From Oscillospiraceae bacterium (GTDB lineage: Bacteria; Bacillota_A; Clostridia; Oscillospirales; Oscillospiraceae): a stretch of DNA of 10,143 nucleotides. Made by a program: the position numbers and the translations under genes. The notes beneath the pieces are model-generated. The model did not search any database, had not been told where the DNA came from, and was given only the letters and a program-made list of their open reading frames with translations. Shown piece by piece: positions 5,344 through 10,143 of this stretch. The stretch lies in the NCBI GenBank assembly GCA_024690695.1, contig JAILOS010000014.1, forward strand, positions 1-10,143. Direction: 5' to 3'. Within the stretch, counting starts at the first letter, position 1. Each line of letters opens with the position of its first letter.

Positions 5344-5592
5344 TCAGCAGTTCGGCGTGAACTGCTGCTTCGTCTGCTGGAGCTTCTGCTGCGGGGCGGT
5401 GTCGTTCTGCACCCAGCCCTTCGCGGTCATCTGCCGGTAGAGCGTGTCGCCCATCGAGAGGGCGTCGTCAAAGGCGGCGGAAAAGGCCTGCCGCACGTTG
5501 GCCGTGCTCGCTTCGACGGCCCCGTGCATATACAGGTCGCATACGCCCTTTGCGTCCAGCAGAAGGCCTTCCACGATGCATTTGTCATCCAT
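5344..5592 (-). CDS. CotF-like spore coat protein (82 aa)
   Basis: This is a predicted structural protein of the spore coat. The sequence has the pattern of clostridial coat F-domain proteins: MDDKCIVEGLLLDAKGVCDL, YMHGAVEASTANVRQAFSAA, LYRQMTAKGWV, then a Gln/Lys-rich tail ending QQFTPNC. The helix pair with 'KGVCDLYMHG..EAST..VRQAF' and the 'M..KGW' end is characteristic. The ATG at 5592 is preceded by an AGGTGA site that overlaps the stop region of the 57-residue gene just upstream (10-base gap), so the two are one transcript. The last codon is Cys, and the 3' end lies in a 9-bp inverted repeat (5345-5367). Sporulation-specific expression is expected from the family, but I could not identify a sporulation sigma factor promoter. 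Confidence 0.85.
   Translation of the reverse strand: MDDKCIVEGLLLDAKGVCDLYMHGAVEASTANVRQAFSAAFDDALSMGDTLYRQMTAKGWVQNDTAPQQKLQQTKQQFTPNC
5345..5367. repeat. 9-bp inverted repeat over the end of the CotF-like gene
   Basis: CAGCAGTTC (5345-5353), GGCGT, GAACTGCTG (5359-5367) can fold into a hairpin on either strand. It covers the stop codon and the last codons of the coat gene. No U-tract follows in either direction. It could stabilise an mRNA 3' end, or it may result from Gln-rich codon use. Confidence 0.5.
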
Positions 5593-5602
5593 GTCGTTCA
5601 CC

Positions 5603-5776
5603 TCACACAAGATTGTAAAACTGGCGGTAAATGCTGCGGTGGCGCTCGGCCATGCCGCGCACCTGCGCCGCGATCGCGGCGTCGCGGATCTGCTCGGCCG
5701 CGGCATCGAACTGTGTGGCCAGCAGCTGCGCGTGGGAGAGCGCGTCGTTCACGTAAAGAAGTTCCTTCGTCGTCAT
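5603..5776 (-). CDS. Short CotF-like spore coat partner protein (57 aa)
   Basis: This small gene is easily overlooked because of its length. The translation begins MTTKELLYVNDALSHAQLLA and continues TQFDAAAEQIRDAAIAAQVR and GMAERHRSIYRQFYNLV. It is a two-helix protein resembling the first half of a coat F-type helical bundle, with the helix-loop-helix 'KELLYVNDALSHAQLL...RH...YRQFYNL'. Clostridia often place such a short protein directly before an 80-90 residue CotF-like gene, as here. A strong AAAGGAG site (complement of 5783-5789) lies 6 bases before the ATG at 5776. The gap to the downstream coat gene is 10 bases. A role in the spore coat is inferred from similarity and pairing; the alternative is an unrelated small helical protein. 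Confidence 0.78.
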   Translation of the reverse strand: MTTKELLYVNDALSHAQLLATQFDAAAEQIRDAAIAAQVRGMAERHRSIYRQFYNLV

Positions 5777-5782
5777 GTGAAT

Positions 5783-5789
5783 CTCCTTT
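5783..5789 (-). promoter_or_regulatory. Ribosome binding site AAAGGAG of the spore coat pair
   Basis: The complement of 5783-5789 reads AAAGGAG, 6 bases ahead of the ATG at 5776. It is the main support for the 57-residue gene being translated. Confidence 0.75.
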
Positions 5790-5850
5790 CCAAAGTCGGA
5801 GGACTGTTTGCCTCTCTGCGGACAGTTTTTCCCGGCGAGAGGAAAATATA

Positions 5851-5893
5851 CGCCCGCTCCGACGAAAAAACCGTTGGCAAGCGGGCGCTTTTG
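5851..5893. terminator. Terminator-like or leader hairpin in the 5777-5940 gap
   Basis: CGCCCGCT (5851-5858) pairs with AGCGGGCG (5880-5887). Inside, CCGACG (5859-5864) pairs with CGTTGG (5872-5877) with one G-U pair, leaving an A-rich loop and a CA bulge. On the plus strand CTTTTGC follows; on the minus strand TATATTTT follows. It may end a short transcript, or attenuate minus-strand transcripts entering the spore coat pair. The right arm overlaps the -35 box of the plus-strand promoter. Confidence 0.5.
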
Positions 5894-5902
5894 CTTTATA
5901 CT
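5874..5902 (+). promoter_or_regulatory. Sigma-A-type promoter for the membrane protein / spermidine synthase-like operon
   Basis: TTGGCA (5874-5879), a 17-base spacer and TATACT (5897-5902). A transcript would begin near 5909 and give a leader of about 32 bases before the ATG at 5941. Confidence 0.72.
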
Positions 5903-5909
5903 GAGTATA
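5897..5909. repeat. 13-bp perfect palindrome over the -10 box
   Basis: TATACT, G, AGTATA: 6-bp arms around a single base. It contains a TATACT on both strands. It is a candidate operator or a symmetric -10 region; the minus-strand copy lacks a recognisable -35 box. Confidence 0.55.
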
Positions 5910-5926
5910 CTTCATCGCTTCGAAGC

Positions 5927-5933
5927 AAAGGAG
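5927..5933 (+). promoter_or_regulatory. Ribosome binding site AAAGGAG that sets the ATG start at 5941
   Basis: AAAGGAG lies 7 bases before the ATG at 5941 but only 1 base before an in-frame ATG at 5935, so 5941 is the preferred start. Confidence 0.75.
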
Positions 5934-5940
5934 AATGCTT

Positions 5941-6243
5941 ATGATTGCTGTCGCCATTCTGGTCGGCGCGGCCGTCGGCCTGCTGACGGGCCTGCTGGGC
6001 GGAGCCCTCACCCGCCGCGCGCTGAAAAGCGGCCGCAGCGAGGCCGTGACGGCCGCGAGCTTCGGCCGCACGCTGCTCGACCTCGGCGTGCTGACGCTGA
6101 TCTTTCTGCTGCGCGGGCGCCTGCCCTTCGACTGGACGGTCACGCTGATCGCCGCGGCGGTCTCCCTGTCGCTGTGCACGATCGCCGTCAGCTTTCTGCT
6201 GGCAAAGGACATGAAGGGGAAAGGAAACGGAGGAGACCCATGA
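5941..6243 (+). CDS. Small membrane protein of unknown function (100 aa)
   Basis: I cannot assign a family. Three hydrophobic segments are visible: about residues 1-24 (MIAVAILVGAAVGLLTGLLG), 44-57 (LLDLGVLTLIFLLR) and 66-89 (WTVTLIAAAVSLSLCTIAVS). Short basic loops (TRRALKSGR) and a Lys-rich C-terminus (KDMKGKGNGGDP) separate or follow them. The size and Gly-rich first helix recall small ATP synthase-associated membrane proteins, but no ATP synthase genes are nearby, so I do not assign that. The start at 5941 is set by the AAAGGAG at 5927-5933. Its stop overlaps the ATG of the spermidine synthase-like gene (ATGA), so the two are translationally coupled and may act in the same membrane process. 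Confidence 0.8.
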   Translation: MIAVAILVGAAVGLLTGLLGGALTRRALKSGRSEAVTAASFGRTLLDLGVLTLIFLLRGRLPFDWTVTLIAAAVSLSLCTIAVSFLLAKDMKGKGNGGDP

Positions 6244-7838
6244 AGAGCGAATACAAGCTGCTGAAAAACAAGTGGTTCCTGTACGTGACGGAGTTTTTCG
6301 CCGGCGTGTCGGTCATGGCCGTCGAGCTCGGCGCGAGCCGCCTGCTCGCCCCGTATTTCTCCTCCTCGCAGATCGTCTGGACCATCATCATCGGCACGAT
6401 CATGATCGCGATGGCGCTCGGCAACCTCTACGGCGGCCGCGCCGCGGACAAAAACCCCGATCCGGCCCGGCTCTATCTGCGCATCCTGATCGCGGCGGTC
6501 TGGATCGCGGCGATCCCGGTGCTGGGCAAGTATCTGATCATCGCGATCTCCGGGCTGCTGATCTTCACGGTCAGCACGAATTTCCTCGTGATCGCGGCCT
6601 TCGCCTCCTGTATGCTGATCTTCGTGTTTCCGCTGTTTTTGCTCGGTACGGTGACGCCCTCGCTGGTCAAGTTCACGGTCGGCAGTCTCGACGACAGCGG
6701 CCGCACCGTGGGACGGCTCGGGGCCTGCAACACCGTCGGCAGCATCCTCGGCACCTTCCTGCCCACCTTCGTCACGATCCCGGCCGTCGGCACCGCGGTC
6801 ACCTTTCTGATCTTCTCCGGCGTGCTGCTGCTGATCGCGCTGGCCTTTTTTCTCAGCGAGCGGCGCCGCCTGCGCGCGGTCGTGATCGCGCTGATCCTGT
6901 TCATCCTCTGCACGGTGTTCGGGCGCAGCCAGGCCTTCGCCTTCTGGGAGGACGAGCTGAGCTACGAGGGCGAGTCGGTGTACAACTATCTGCAGGTGCG
7001 CGAGGACGAGGAGCGGGTGGTCCTGTCGACGAACGTGCTGTTCGGCGTGCAGTCGGTGATGATGAAGGAGGGCGGCCTCACCGGGCTGTATTACGATTAC
7101 GCGCTGGCGGCGCCCGTGATGAGCGGCCGCGCCGCGCCGCGCGTGCTGGTCCTCGGCAACGGCACCGGCACCTACGCCAGGCAGTGCCTCGAATACTTCC
7201 CCGGCTGTACGGCCGAGGGCGTGGAGATCGACGGGAAGATCACGGCGCTCGCCGGGGAATACTTCGCCCTGCCCGCGGCGGTGACCGTCGCGGAATACGA
7301 CGGGCGCGCCTGGCTGGCGGCGGTTTCGGAGCGCTACGATGTGATCCTCGTCGACGCCTACCAGGATATCACGATCCCGTTTCAGATGTCCTCGGCGGAG
7401 TTCTTCACGATGGTGCGCGAGCACCTCGCGGAGGGCGGCGTGATGGTCGTGAACATGAACATGCACGCCGACGGCGAGGACAGCATCAACGCCTGGCTCT
7501 GCGACACGATCGCCTCGGTGTTCCCCCACGTCGCCGTCGCCGACGTGCCGGGCAGCACGAACCGGGAGCTCTTCGCCTCCCTTGAGGCGGAGCCCGCGGC
7601 GCTGCTCGAGCGCGGGCTGGAGAAGCTGCCGGAGGGGGAGCTTGCCGGGCTCATGGAGCGGGTGCTCCTGCGGCTCGAGCCTTACGAGGGCGGCGGCCGC
7701 GTCCTCACCGACGACCGCGCCCCGGTCGAGCTGCTGGGCATGCGCGTGATCGACGCGATGATCGCCGACGAGCTGAGCTACTATAAGGCGGTCTACGCCG
7801 AGGAGGGGATCTCCGGCGTCCTCGGGAGCTTCGGCTGA
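6240..7838 (+). CDS. Membrane-anchored spermidine synthase-like protein (532 aa)
   Basis: This fusion joins a polytopic membrane region to a methyltransferase-fold, spermidine synthase-like domain. Residues about 12-225 contain roughly seven membrane spans, with MAVELGASRLLAPYFSSSQI (26-45) and LLGTVTPSLVKF (134-145) typical of the fused SpeE-like family. Residues about 245-500 form the soluble domain: VLVLGNGTGTYARQCLEYFP (nucleotide-loop, 302-321), EGVEID (326-331), EYDGRAWL (352-359), ILVDAYQDITIPFQMSSAEF (369-388, Asp372) and LTDDRAPVELL (489-499). True spermidine synthases use decarboxylated S-adenosylmethionine and putrescine; DAYQD here replaces the DSTDP-type catalytic loop, so the aminopropyl acceptor is uncertain. 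ATG at 6240 has GGAGGAG at 6229-6235. The gene is coupled to the small membrane protein before it, and a long hairpin terminates it. Confidence 0.9.
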   Translation: MKSEYKLLKNKWFLYVTEFFAGVSVMAVELGASRLLAPYFSSSQIVWTIIIGTIMIAMALGNLYGGRAADKNPDPARLYLRILIAAVWIAAIPVLGKYLIIAISGLLIFTVSTNFLVIAAFASCMLIFVFPLFLLGTVTPSLVKFTVGSLDDSGRTVGRLGACNTVGSILGTFLPTFVTIPAVGTAVTFLIFSGVLLLIALAFFLSERRRLRAVVIALILFILCTVFGRSQAFAFWEDELSYEGESVYNYLQVREDEERVVLSTNVLFGVQSVMMKEGGLTGLYYDYALAAPVMSGRAAPRVLVLGNGTGTYARQCLEYFPGCTAEGVEIDGKITALAGEYFALPAAVTVAEYDGRAWLAAVSERYDVILVDAYQDITIPFQMSSAEFFTMVREHLAEGGVMVVNMNMHADGEDSINAWLCDTIASVFPHVAVADVPGSTNRELFASLEAEPAALLERGLEKLPEGELAGLMERVLLRLEPYEGGGRVLTDDRAPVELLGMRVIDAMIADELSYYKAVYAEEGISGVLGSFG

Positions 7839-7850
7839 GCGGAAAAGAGA

Positions 7851-7900
7851 AACGAAAGGGCCCCGGCGCGTTCGCTTGAACGCGCCGGGGCCCTTTCGTT
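7851..7900. terminator. Bidirectional terminator with a 23-bp perfect stem
   Basis: The arms at 7851-7873 and 7878-7900 are perfect inverted repeats around the loop GCTT. The core is GGGCCCCGGCGCGTTC with its complement, flanked by ACGAAA and TTTCGT, so the A-rich and U-rich sides pair with each other. It lies 12 bases after the stop of the spermidine synthase-like gene, and 54 bases beyond the minus-strand stop at 7955, so it can serve both convergent genes. Confidence 0.85.
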
Positions 7901-7954
7901 GTCAGCATACCAAGCACCTGTAAAACTCGTAAAGCGTTTTATCGGGGATCAGTA

Positions 7955-9511
7955 TCAGATATACCAGAGCCAGCCGAAGAGGAAGAGGATGATCAGCCAC
8001 TGCCAGACGCTGTACTCCACGGTCACCGTCAGCTCGCTGCGGTAGCTGCCGTCCGCGGATTCGCAGCGCAGCACGGTGCTGCCCTGACCCACGGCGGTCA
8101 CAGTCCCGTCCTCGTCGACGACGGCGACGGAGGGATCGTCCGTGCTCCAGACCGGCGTGCCGTTCACACCTTCGGGCAGCTTCGCCCGCGCCTTCGAGCG
8201 GTAGGTCATCGTGATGCTCCCGCCGCGCTGCGCGTCCGTCTCGCGGCGCTCGAGGCCCGGGAGCGTGAAGCCTTTTTCGGGCTCCGGCTCGGCCGCGATC
8301 TCCGGCTCCGGGGTCGGCTCCGGCTCGTGCGGGATGATCTCCTCGTCCGTCAGCGCGCCGCAGAGGACGCAGGTGCGCCGGCGCAGGCCGTCGTTCTCGC
8401 CGTCGGGCTCGCGCAGGATCTCCCACTCGCCGGGCTCGTGCTGCGGAGGCGTGTAGCTGTCGCGCCAGGCGTAGCCGCATGTCTCGCAGACGTGGTCGGT
8501 ATAGCCCCAGTTCTCGCAGTCCGGGGGCGTCACGGTCTCGGCGTAAGAGGGCTCCTCGCACTTTTCGGGCCGGAGAACCCTGGTGAAGTCCTTGACCTCG
8601 ATGCGCTGGAAATCGTTGGTGTTGTAGGCGTAGTTCCGCGGCTTTGTCAGCGACTCGCCGATCCAGGGCGCACAGTAGGCGCGCCGGTCGCGGTTGTCCT
8701 CAAAGAAGGTGATATGGCCTTCCGTGCGGTTGCTGAACACGTTTTCCGCCTTGTAGTCGATGTCGCAGTGGTAGAACATGCCGACGAGACCGCCGTTGTG
8801 GACGTAGCCGTGGCAGGAGTCGTAGCCCTGAATGGAGACGGTGCAGTGCTGGATATTGGCGATGCCGCAGCCGAGGATGCCGGCCAGAAACTCCTCGCAC
8901 TTGAAATCAAAGTTGCGGTCTTCGAAGAAAAGCTCGCATTCGACGCTGCATTCGCTGATCTCGCCGCAGCCGTAGCCGACGAGACCGGACACGCCCGTCA
9001 TCACCGCGAAGTTGACGAGCGAGGCGCGGCCTCCCACGACCGTGACCCGCGTGATCGAAGAGCGGTCCGCGTAGCCGGCGAGGATGCCGACGAAGCAGTG
9101 CTCCCGGCCCTCGATCTCCAGAAACGGCGCCGTGAGCGTGAGATCGTAAACCTCCGCGTTCTCAAGGGTTGAAAAGAGCCCCGCGAAGACGGTGTCGTAC
9201 TCCTTGAGGTTGCCGTCCTTCGTCACGCGCCGTTCGTCGCCGACCCCGGTCACGCGCAGGTTGTAGAGCGTGTGGCCCGCGCCGTCGAGCCGGCCGCTGA
9301 AGGCGATGGGCTTCCAGTCGATCCCCGAAAGGTCGAGGTCGGCCGCCAGACGGTAGTCTCCCTCGGGCGCGTCGGCGATGGCCCGCAGGCCCTCCGCGTC
9401 GCGGATCTCCGTAAAGCCGTCCTCCGCCGCGTCCTCCGCGGCCAGCGCCGCCGGCGCGAACAGCGGCAGCAGCAGAAGCAGCGCCAGCAGGCAGAAGATC
9501 GATTTTTTCAT
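7955..9511 (-). CDS. Secreted surface protein with GLUG-like repeats, Cys-pair region, Ig-like (Big_2) domain and C-terminal membrane tail (518 aa)
   Basis: A signal peptide is clear: MKKSIFCLLA followed by a Leu-rich core and cleavage near AALA-AE (residue 24/25). Residues 33-75 (FTEIRDAEGLRAIADAPEGD, DLDLSGIDWKPIAFSG) match the segment that commonly opens GLUG/right-handed beta-helix surface proteins. Repeat-like units follow: AGLFSTLENAEVYDLTL (110-126), GILAGYADRSSITRVTVVGG (142-161), SGLVGYGCGEISECSVE (175-191) and GGLVGMFYHCDIDY (240-253). Residues about 331-395 hold CxxC pairs (HVCETCGY, RTCVLCGA). A Pro/Glu linker (396-413) leads to a Big_2-like domain (PVWSTDDPSVAVVDEDGTVT, 453-472). 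The chain ends in an aromatic hydrophobic tail (WQWLIILFLFGWLWYI). No LPXTG motif is present. The ATG overlaps the stop of the upstream membrane protein gene. Ligand and role are unknown. Confidence 0.85.
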   Translation of the reverse strand: MKKSIFCLLALLLLLPLFAPAALAAEDAAEDGFTEIRDAEGLRAIADAPEGDYRLAADLDLSGIDWKPIAFSGRLDGAGHTLYNLRVTGVGDERRVTKDGNLKEYDTVFAGLFSTLENAEVYDLTLTAPFLEIEGREHCFVGILAGYADRSSITRVTVVGGRASLVNFAVMTGVSGLVGYGCGEISECSVECELFFEDRNFDFKCEEFLAGILGCGIANIQHCTVSIQGYDSCHGYVHNGGLVGMFYHCDIDYKAENVFSNRTEGHITFFEDNRDRRAYCAPWIGESLTKPRNYAYNTNDFQRIEVKDFTRVLRPEKCEEPSYAETVTPPDCENWGYTDHVCETCGYAWRDSYTPPQHEPGEWEILREPDGENDGLRRRTCVLCGALTDEEIIPHEPEPTPEPEIAAEPEPEKGFTLPGLERRETDAQRGGSITMTYRSKARAKLPEGVNGTPVWSTDDPSVAVVDEDGTVTAVGQGSTVLRCESADGSYRSELTVTVEYSVWQWLIILFLFGWLWYI

Positions 9512-10143
9512 GTCCCATCCCGTCCTTTACAGGCCCTTCCGGCCTCGTCGGCCAGGGCCAGGATCTCGCGGCGGCTCAGCGGGGCGCGCCTGTGCGTCTC
9601 CTCCGCCTCCGCCGCGGCTTCGCGGCGTTTTCGATTTTCCCGCAGGGCGAAGCTCAGCGTCGCCGCGCCGAGGATCAGCCCCACCGCGATCCAGCGTGCC
9701 AGCCGGGCGGCGGACTCGTACCCGTCCCACAGGAACGGAGCGAAGCAGTCGAGCAGTCCGCCCAGCAGCGCGCCGCCCAGCAGGATCAGCAGGCTCCGCC
9801 GGTTCAGAAGCTTTTTCAGCGGCAGATCGGGGAAGACCGCCTTCGCGGCCAGCAGAAAGGCCCCGGCGAGCGCCGCCAGCAGCGCAAGCCAGGCCAGCGC
9901 CTTGCCCAGCACAGGGCCGAGAAAGGCCTGAAACAGCGGCGAGAACACCGTGATCAGCAGCGAGCCCAGCGCCCACAGCGGCAGGACGACCAGCAGCCGC
10001 AGCGCCAGCGGCAGCGCGAGCAGGCGCTGGCGGAAGCGCTCGCGCAGACCGGGGTCGAGCCGTTCCTCCTCCTCGCCCGCGTCTTCGCCCTCGCCGCCGT
10101 CCGTCTGCGCCGCGATCGGCGCCGGACTGTCGGCCGTAAGCTG
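9508..10143 (-). CDS. Multi-pass membrane protein of unknown function, 5' end outside window
   Basis: The frame is open to the window edge, so the N-terminus is missing; 211 residues are visible. I do not recognise a family. The visible part starts with an acidic soluble stretch (DGGEGEDAGEEEERLDPGLR, 15-34), then four hydrophobic segments at about 41-66 (LLALPLALRLLVVLPLWALG), 69-101, 117-138 (LLILLGGALLGGLLDCFAPF) and 150-167. It ends in a basic, helical cytoplasmic tail (ENRKRREAAAEAEETHRRAP, then LSRREILALADEAGRACKGR). The stop overlaps the ATG of the secreted surface protein (ATGA), which indicates coupled translation. An internal GTG at 9948 could mimic a start but would discard an in-frame membrane span, so the gene is better read as continuing beyond the window. 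It may assist the surface protein at the membrane; that is inference from coupling only. Confidence 0.8.
   Translation of the reverse strand, partial: QLTADSPAPIAAQTDGGEGEDAGEEEERLDPGLRERFRQRLLALPLALRLLVVLPLWALGSLLITVFSPLFQAFLGPVLGKALAWLALLAALAGAFLLAAKAVFPDLPLKKLLNRRSLLILLGGALLGGLLDCFAPFLWDGYESAARLARWIAVGLILGAATLSFALRENRKRREAAAEAEETHRRAPLSRREILALADEAGRACKGRDGT

Noticed and set aside
5320..5367. The two adjacent hairpins as a proven bidirectional terminator
   Set aside because: Neither hairpin has a U-tract and one overlaps a coding end, so only inverted repeats are reported.
5315..5440. A 41-residue Cys-rich plus-strand open frame (starts MYGRKSPPGVQQFG) with a GGAGGA site upstream
   Set aside because: It lies largely antisense to the 3' end of the well-supported CotF-like gene; its Cys and Phe richness follows from the complement of Gln/Lys codons there. 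No independent support.
5598..7529. A 643-residue minus-strand open frame opposite the spermidine synthase-like gene
   Set aside because: It is antisense to recognisable motifs and runs through the gap and promoter region; its His/Arg/Asp repeats reflect complemented codons.
8327..9172. Plus-strand open frame within the surface protein gene
   Set aside because: The minus-strand frame has a signal peptide, domain order and membrane tail. The plus-strand frame has none.
9508..9948. GTG at 9948 as the real start of the last membrane protein
   Set aside because: The frame continues open to the window edge and encodes a further in-frame membrane span and acidic region upstream; no ribosome binding site is evident at 9948.
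1..10143. CRISPR array, tRNA or rRNA gene, transposase, integrase, toxin-antitoxin or restriction genes
   Set aside because: I looked for these on both strands and saw no regular repeats with spacers, no clover-leaf-like tRNA ends and no matching protein motifs.

Overview
The window looks like a chromosomal stretch of a GC-rich, spore-forming Firmicute, most likely an Oscillospiraceae/Ruminococcaceae-type gut clostridium. Reasons: very high GC in coding DNA, strong GGAGG-type ribosome binding sites, sigma-A-like promoters in short AT-rich gaps, a CotF-like spore coat gene pair, and a DUF1294 membrane protein. This placement is inferred from gene content only.

Layout. (1) 1-1946, plus strand: the end of a phage late region. 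It holds the C-terminal part of a CHAP-domain endolysin with a peptidoglycan-binding domain, an XhlA-like membrane protein, a second small holin-like protein, a palindromic terminator, then a 362-residue coiled-coil protein of unknown function. A bidirectional terminator closes the block. (2) 2000-2641, minus: a PurN-fold protein that appears to have lost the three catalytic residues of glycinamide ribonucleotide transformylase. (3) 2642-2786: an AT-rich gap with two well-formed promoters pointing at each other and a perfect 19-bp palindrome. (4) 2787-5297, plus: a tightly coupled operon of a histidine phosphatase-GNAT fusion, a PPP-like metallophosphatase with a C-terminal SH3-like domain, and a DUF1294 membrane protein. 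(5) 5344-5776, minus: two small CotF-like spore coat genes; the upstream one (57 residues) is easily missed. (6) 5777-5940: a structured gap with a hairpin and a promoter whose -10 box lies in a 13-bp palindrome. (7) 5941-7838, plus: a small membrane protein coupled to a membrane-anchored spermidine synthase-like protein, ended by an exceptionally long perfect hairpin. (8) 7955-10143, minus: an operon whose visible part is a multi-pass membrane protein (cut by the window end) coupled to a secreted GLUG/Ig-like surface protein with an aromatic C-terminal membrane tail.

How genes work together. The phage genes form a conventional lysis cassette plus one unexplained late gene. Region 4 joins two predicted phosphatases and an acetyltransferase by overlapping start/stop codons, which suggests coordinated expression; their substrates cannot be read from sequence. 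The remaining units are envelope, spore or small-molecule functions with no obvious shared pathway. No tRNA, rRNA, CRISPR array, transposase or integrase is visible. No gap exceeds about 165 bases. I see no recognisable defence system. The least explained elements are the degenerate PurN protein, the face-to-face promoters beside it, and the coiled-coil phage gene.
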